Assembly: GCF_017488845.2 (NCBI RefSeq)
Contig: NZ_CP083370.1
Location: forward strand, 2,604,001-2,668,000
Reading direction: 5' to 3'
Origin: Ensifer canadensis
GTDB taxonomy: Bacteria; Pseudomonadota; Alphaproteobacteria; Rhizobiales; Rhizobiaceae
DNA: 64,000 nt
Position numbers and translations under genes: made by a program
In this document: positions 60,339 to 64,000 of the stretch, one piece after another
How positions within the stretch are numbered: the first letter of the stretch is position 1
Layout: each line of letters starts with the position of its first letter
Notes under the pieces: model-generated
Told to the model about the DNA's origin: nothing
Databases searched by the model: none
What the model saw: the letters and a program-made list of their open reading frames with translations, nothing else

Positions 60339-61951
60339 GCGCTGGCCTCGCCAACCGAAACCTGCAGTGTGGCAAGGTCGACTTCGATATCGAGCTTGAC
60401 GGCGCCGCCCGAGGTGATGACGCAACCGACGGCTAACATGTCGCCGACTGCCCGCACATTCTGGCGAAAGTCGTAGCGCATCAACTCCGACACACCGTCC
60501 CACACGGCGACGTCCCAGAGGCCAACGTCCCACTCCGAAGAGGTGGTGTTGCCCTCGGTCACGCTGTTAAAGTTCGGCGTGGTCTTGTCGAAATCAGCCC
60601 TTGCGAACAACCGCACTTTCGGCCGGGATTTCCCGCGAAAATACATGTGCGCCATGGTTCCGGTCGCGCGCTGCCCGAACTGGCCTGCCGGCGCGAACTG
60701 CGAAAGATACGTGGCGCTGAATGTCAGGCCGTCGTCGGTACCGCTGGTATCGCCCTGCCAGACATACCCATCGAACGAGCCGAAGAAGAGCCCGCCTTGC
60801 AGGGTTTCATAGCAGAATGCTTGCCAGTTGGTGATGGTCGACCAACGCCCGGTGAGGACGTTCAAAACGAATGTCGTGTCGGTGACGACGGTGTTTTCGG
60901 GGAAGGCCACGAACACAAGGTTTTGCTCCGGCCATTGCTTCAGCGTCCAACCGCCGCCTGTCGCGTTGGCCGCCCGCTTCCAATCATCCTCGATCGGCCG
61001 CGAGACAGAAACGAGGCTGAGGGCCTGCCGGTCACGCTGAAACACCTGGGAGATCGGGGTGAGCCCGTCACTCGTGGCAATGAGGATATCGGCTCCTGCC
61101 CTGATCCATGCATTCTTTCCGAGTGGCTTACCGAGTTGATAGACGCCCTTCAGCGCAAAGTTGTTCGCATCACTAGGGTCAGATCCGGCATAAACCGCTA
61201 CCTCGCCCTCGGTCGAAACAAACACGCACATGTCCGACAGGCCGTCGCCACTCTCAAGCGACCAGGAAAAGCCGGTCAGCAACGAACCGCCGCGCTTCAT
61301 CACCCCGCCGAGTGGGAAGACGACAGCCGCACCACCCATCGCATTGACGGGCAGGTAATAGGCATCAAGCGTTGCGTTCTTCAGGAAGAACTGCCGGTTC
61401 TTGAAGAGCCAGCCATAATTGAGCTGCGGCATGGTCGTGCCGTCGACGAAGGTGATGGCCGGTGACGTCGTCCAGCTCGTACCGTTGTAGATCCGCCGAT
61501 CGTTCGCGCCATTGAGGCAAATCAGGTTCGAGACGCCTGCGTTGGTATGCTGGAAAGTGCACCAGTCACCGCCCGCAAGCCCTGAAACGTCCGCCGCGGT
61601 CGTGGTTGGTGGCGCTGCCGGCGAGCTCACATTGTAGATTGCCGTGTCTGTCGCGACGAACAGCTTCTCATTGACGCCGTACTTGTATTTGAAGGCGCTC
61701 TTGATATCGCCGCCGTCGGCAGCCAAGGCCCGTTTCTGCGAGCCTCCACGGATCTTGCATCCGACCAGCGTCGGGAAGAAATTGCGCAGCACGATTGCCG
61801 ATCCCGGCTTTTGCGACGCCATATCCGTCGCCGTAACAAGGCCGTCGCGCGGCGCAGGGAACGTCACCGGCTGCGATGACTGCATCTGGCCGACACTCAC
61901 CGAGCCGCGATTGCTTTGACCCACTCGGGCCGGCCTCACCGCCATCTTCAT
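60335..61951 (-). CDS. Head-tail stabilisation / tail-hub-like protein
   Basis: 538 residues, beta-rich. Blocks such as GLVTATDMASQKPGSAIVLR, NYGWLFKNRQFFLKNATLDA and GGLFFGSFDGYVWQGDTSGT are typical of podophage stabilisation proteins with a propeller-like fold (P22 gp10-type). It follows two adaptor genes, as expected. The start MKMAVRPARV overlaps the upstream stop as ATGA; the frame is open upstream. Confidence 0.7.
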   Translation of the reverse strand: MKMAVRPARVGQSNRGSVSVGQMQSSQPVTFPAPRDGLVTATDMASQKPGSAIVLRNFFPTLVGCKIRGGSQKRALAADGGDIKSAFKYKYGVNEKLFVATDTAIYNVSSPAAPPTTTAADVSGLAGGDWCTFQHTNAGVSNLICLNGANDRRIYNGTSWTTSPAITFVDGTTMPQLNYGWLFKNRQFFLKNATLDAYYLPVNAMGGAAVVFPLGGVMKRGGSLLTGFSWSLESGDGLSDMCVFVSTEGEVAVYAGSDPSDANNFALKGVYQLGKPLGKNAWIRAGADILIATSDGLTPISQVFQRDRQALSLVSVSRPIEDDWKRAANATGGGWTLKQWPEQNLVFVAFPENTVVTDTTFVLNVLTGRWSTITNWQAFCYETLQGGLFFGSFDGYVWQGDTSGTDDGLTFSATYLSQFAPAGQFGQRATGTMAHMYFRGKSRPKVRLFARADFDKTTPNFNSVTEGNTTSSEWDVGLWDVAVWDGVSELMRYDFRQNVRAVGDMLAVGCVITSGGAVKLDIEVDLATLQVSVGEASA

Positions 61952-62550
61952 GATGCACCCCGATCGGCGTTGATTTCCTGCAGGAGGTCGGCCTCGAACT
62001 CGGCAAGATTGTCGTCGAATGGTAGGCCTTTCTGCCGCTTCCATCGCCACAGGATGCCCTTCACGAGCAACCGCTCCGGGAAAAGCGTGGTGTCGTCGTC
62101 AGCCTCAAGCGTGTCGCCCGGGCCGTCCGGGTCATGCAGCACCCAGAACTTCGACACGTATTCGATAACTGAGCCGACACCGGTAGCAGCCGGCGAAAAC
62201 AGCACCTGGTTGCCCTTGATGAAGAAATACGGCTGAGCGGATACCACGCCGACGATCACGGCCCACTGTGAGCTGTTCGTGACGGGTCGATAGAAGGCAC
62301 CGGCTGCACTGCGCACGGCGCCACCAGGCGTCAAACGCTCGTAGTCATCCGGCAACGGCTCAGGCGAGCTCAGGGCAACCCGTTCCTTCAGCAACTGCTG
62401 CCAGTCAGCACGGCGCGCAATTTCGTCGCCTGCCTCTTGGGCAAGCGCAACCATCGTGCGCGCGTTCGGATCGTTCGAACCATAGATGCTGTCGAACTGA
62501 TCAAGGGAAACGACATCGCAGACCTGGTTGATAGCAGAGAGCAAGGTCAT
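61948..62550 (-). CDS. Head-tail adaptor protein 2
   Basis: 200 residues. ARTMVALAQEAGDEIARRAD, WQQLLKERVAL and LFPERLLVKGILWRWKRQKG are characteristic of the phage adaptor family acting below the portal. It is coupled to both neighbours by four-base overlaps. Confidence 0.72.
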   Translation of the reverse strand: MTLLSAINQVCDVVSLDQFDSIYGSNDPNARTMVALAQEAGDEIARRADWQQLLKERVALSSPEPLPDDYERLTPGGAVRSAAGAFYRPVTNSSQWAVIVGVVSAQPYFFIKGNQVLFSPAATGVGSVIEYVSKFWVLHDPDGPGDTLEADDDTTLFPERLLVKGILWRWKRQKGLPFDDNLAEFEADLLQEINADRGAS

Positions 62551-63146
62551 GGCGTCGGCCCTCCAACAACAACCTGCGCATTGCCCCAGCGCGAGCGCTC
62601 GTCGCCGATTTTCAGACCGGACAGAGCCAGCATCTTGAGCTGTTGGGCAGCGCCAACTTTGCCAACGTCACGCTCCCAGATCGCGATTTCCTCAACCAGC
62701 GAATACAGGTAGAGGTCCGCCGCCTTGTCGAGCAGCCAATTCGACGGGTTTGCCGGCGTGAGCGGCGGGATCTTGCCATAGTAGGTGACGGTCAAATCCT
62801 GATCGCAGACCGGCCGCACGCGCATATTGCCGCCAACGACCGCATATCCGGCCGGAATGCCGCTGCGAGCGCCAAAACTGTCGGTCAGCTGCTGCAGGGC
62901 AACGGCGCGGATCGGATGGCCGGCCGCCGTCTTCACCTCACGCGCCTCTAGAAAATCGGTCGGCACCGGCGCTTCGCCGTTGACGATCGACACCGTGCCG
63001 ACGACTTCCATTTCAGCGATGCGAAGGCCCCGGTTGAGCTTCAGCTCTGCCAGGCCGAGAAAGCGCGGGAAGAGATGCGCAATGTCGTCGCGGCCGGAAT
63101 ACTCGCCAGCATCGACGAGCAACGACGCATAGTCCGAAATGGTCAT
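62547..63146 (-). CDS. Head-tail adaptor protein 1
   Basis: 199 residues. YASLLVDAGEYSGRDDIAHL, LGLAELKLNRGLRIAEME and LLDKAADLYLYSLVEEIAIW are diagnostic of the podophage adaptor family (P22 gp4 / T7 gp11-like position). It overlaps the upstream small gene as ATGA. Confidence 0.75.
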   Translation of the reverse strand: MTISDYASLLVDAGEYSGRDDIAHLFPRFLGLAELKLNRGLRIAEMEVVGTVSIVNGEAPVPTDFLEAREVKTAAGHPIRAVALQQLTDSFGARSGIPAGYAVVGGNMRVRPVCDQDLTVTYYGKIPPLTPANPSNWLLDKAADLYLYSLVEEIAIWERDVGKVGAAQQLKMLALSGLKIGDERSRWGNAQVVVGGPTP

Positions 63147-63316
63147 AGGGGAACCTTCCGCGCGCGATCGGCGGCAGTGAACATGCGGGAATGGTCTATG
63201 AGGCGCGTAATTCGCTCATTCGCTTCCCGGTGAACCTCCGGGGCGTCCTCGGCACTGGGCCGGCTCGCCTCGATGGCCTTCACCTGCGATCTGATGCGAT
63301 CATACTCGACGCTCAT
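63143..63316 (-). CDS. Short phage protein in the adaptor operon
   Basis: 57 residues, charged and helical (MSVEYDRIRSQVKAIEASRP, then REANERITRLIDHSRMFTAA). It is coupled on both sides by four-base overlaps (stop 63143-63145 with start 63146; start 63316 with the previous stop), which is the main evidence that it is real. Confidence 0.7.
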   Translation of the reverse strand: MSVEYDRIRSQVKAIEASRPSAEDAPEVHREANERITRLIDHSRMFTAADRARKVPL

Positions 63317-63636
63317 AGTTGGCCTTCCTTGGTCCGCCAGGCGCGATTGTCGGAGTTATTGAGGAAGCGCTTCACGAACTTGTCGTCACCCTCGGAGTGG
63401 GCCTGAACAATTCCGGAATCGTGAGCGATATTCAGCGGGATCGATGCGACCCGGTGCCAGTCGCCGCGCCATGCCTTCTCGGCGCTGTTGCGGACGTCCT
63501 GGTTTTCGCTGATGAGATTGTCGACGGGGTAGTCGACGCGGAACACGTCTTTCTCCCCGTCGAAATAATGCCAGACCGAGCGGCCCGTCATCATATCGTG
63601 TTCGTAGAGCGTCCAGCTCCCGTCACGAATGATCAT
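63313..63636 (-). CDS. Structural-operon protein, unknown
   Basis: 107 residues (TLYEHDMMTGRSVWHYFDGE, KDVFRVDYPVDNLISENQDV). The pattern is that of small podophage proteins following the coat gene. It overlaps both neighbours by four bases. The function is unknown. Confidence 0.65.
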   Translation of the reverse strand: MIIRDGSWTLYEHDMMTGRSVWHYFDGEKDVFRVDYPVDNLISENQDVRNSAEKAWRGDWHRVASIPLNIAHDSGIVQAHSEGDDKFVKRFLNNSDNRAWRTKEGQL

Positions 63637-63830
63637 TTGGATTCGCCCGGGAGCGGATCATTGCGCTTCGCCTTGTGCTCGTCGATGAGCTTTTTCGCGA
63701 AGGTGAGCGGAAGCTCGGTCTCGGCACCGGCCACCAGGCGTTCGCCCTCGTCGGTCCAGACGTCGCGCAGCAGCTTGACGGGGATTTTCTTCTCTTTTGC
63801 GGCCTCGGCCGGCTTTGTCTGATCGGTCAT
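63633..63830 (-). CDS. Small protein following the coat gene
   Basis: 65 residues with a Lys/Glu/Ala-rich N-terminus and IPVKLLRDVWTDEGERLVAG. ATG at 63830 is preferred over 63836 because AGGAG has the right spacing to it. Possibly a head-completion or decoration protein; no family is certain. Confidence 0.6.
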   Translation of the reverse strand: MTDQTKPAEAAKEKKIPVKLLRDVWTDEGERLVAGAETELPLTFAKKLIDEHKAKRNDPLPGESK

Positions 63831-63902
63831 TTCCATTGCTCCTGAAACGGAAAAGGCGAGCCGAAGCCCGCCCTTTCACTGCCAATGATGAGACTGACGC
63901 GA

Positions 63903-64000
63903 TTAGCTCGCGGCGGTCAGGCCGAAGAGATCGGCGGCAACGCCTAGGCCCTTCTCGTTGTGAACCTTCAGCGTGCCCTCACCGATCAGGACGCCCTTGT
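63903..64000 (-). CDS. Probable major coat protein, C-terminal end only (partial)
   Basis: Only the last 31 residues are inside the window (KGVLIGEGTLKVHNEKGLGV, AADLFGLTAAS). Coat identity is inferred from position before the adaptor genes, so certainty is limited. The gene continues past 64000. Confidence 0.55.
   Translation of the reverse strand, partial: KGVLIGEGTLKVHNEKGLGVAADLFGLTAAS

Larger units (their letters stand above)
39706..64000. mobile_element. Prophage, left part (short-tailed phage), continuing past the window
   Basis: From the tRNA onward, genes are short, tightly packed, often unrecognised and less GC-biased. Structural genes of a podovirus-like particle (coat end, two adaptors, stabilisation protein, fibres, virion lysozyme) run leftward from 64000 to about 51 kb, followed by a lysis cassette with amidase, lipoprotein and holin-like proteins. 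No integrase, terminase, portal, repressor or replication genes are inside the window; they should lie right of 64000. Confidence 0.88.

Overview
The window is a chromosome-type segment from an alphaproteobacterium of the Rhizobiaceae, most likely Sinorhizobium/Ensifer or a close relative. The evidence is the ChvE-GguA-GguB-GguC sugar uptake operon with a divergent GbpR-type LysR gene, rhizobial-style palindromic intergenic repeats (four copies, one of them degenerate), high GC with strong GC3 bias, and best recognisable homologies to rhizobial proteins. Positions 1-39628 read as ordinary host backbone. A tRNA-Arg(CCG) gene at 39629-39705 marks the edge of a prophage that fills the rest and runs off the right end.

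Backbone, left to right. A PRC-barrel protein is followed by a divergent pair that looks like a split MnmC (FAD oxidoreductase and MnmD methyltransferase) for wobble-uridine modification of tRNA. Then come a non-pyrrolysine MttB-family methyltransferase, a host-attachment-family protein, a WYL regulator facing a small monooxygenase-like gene, an AlkC-like DNA glycosylase whose frame is broken at a C-run, an RhlE-type DEAD-box helicase with a long leader hairpin, an EamA transporter and a GyrI-like protein. A LysR/YeiH divergent pair and the ATP-grasp / alpha-E / transglutaminase operon follow, then an NTF2-like protein, an HxlR regulator and a GMC oxidoreductase.

The sugar region (19550-39234) holds two complete uptake and catabolic modules. 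On the minus strand, chvE-gguA-gguB-gguC(araD1)-ketoglutarate-semialdehyde dehydrogenase-arabonate dehydratase forms the non-phosphorylating L-arabinose route to 2-oxoglutarate, under GbpR. On the plus strand, xylF-xylH-xylG is controlled by a divergent ROK repressor with two copies of one operator palindrome. Both solute-binding-protein genes are followed by strong hairpins, as expected when binding protein must exceed permease. Between the modules lie a J-domain-like protein, a small membrane protein, inositol 2-dehydrogenase and an MHYT-PAS-GGDEF-EAL cyclic-di-GMP protein.

The prophage (39706 to beyond 64000) has two halves. From the tRNA to about 46.4 kb it carries small, mostly unrecognised plus-strand genes: a 427-residue helix-turn-helix-like protein, tandem winged-helix paralogues, zinc-ribbon proteins and paralogous short proteins. 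From 64 kb back to 46.5 kb the minus strand carries a short-tailed (podovirus-like) structural operon: coat C-terminus, two head-tail adaptors, a stabilisation protein, a GNAT protein, an S74-type fibre and two large virion proteins, one with a lysozyme-like domain. Then come a tail fibre, a lysis cassette with amidase, lipoprotein and holin-like proteins, and a dGTPase two-gene cassette. Plus-strand moron-like genes interrupt the minus-strand operon at 52.9-54.1 kb and 50.6 kb. No integrase, repressor or replication gene is visible, so these probably lie to the right.
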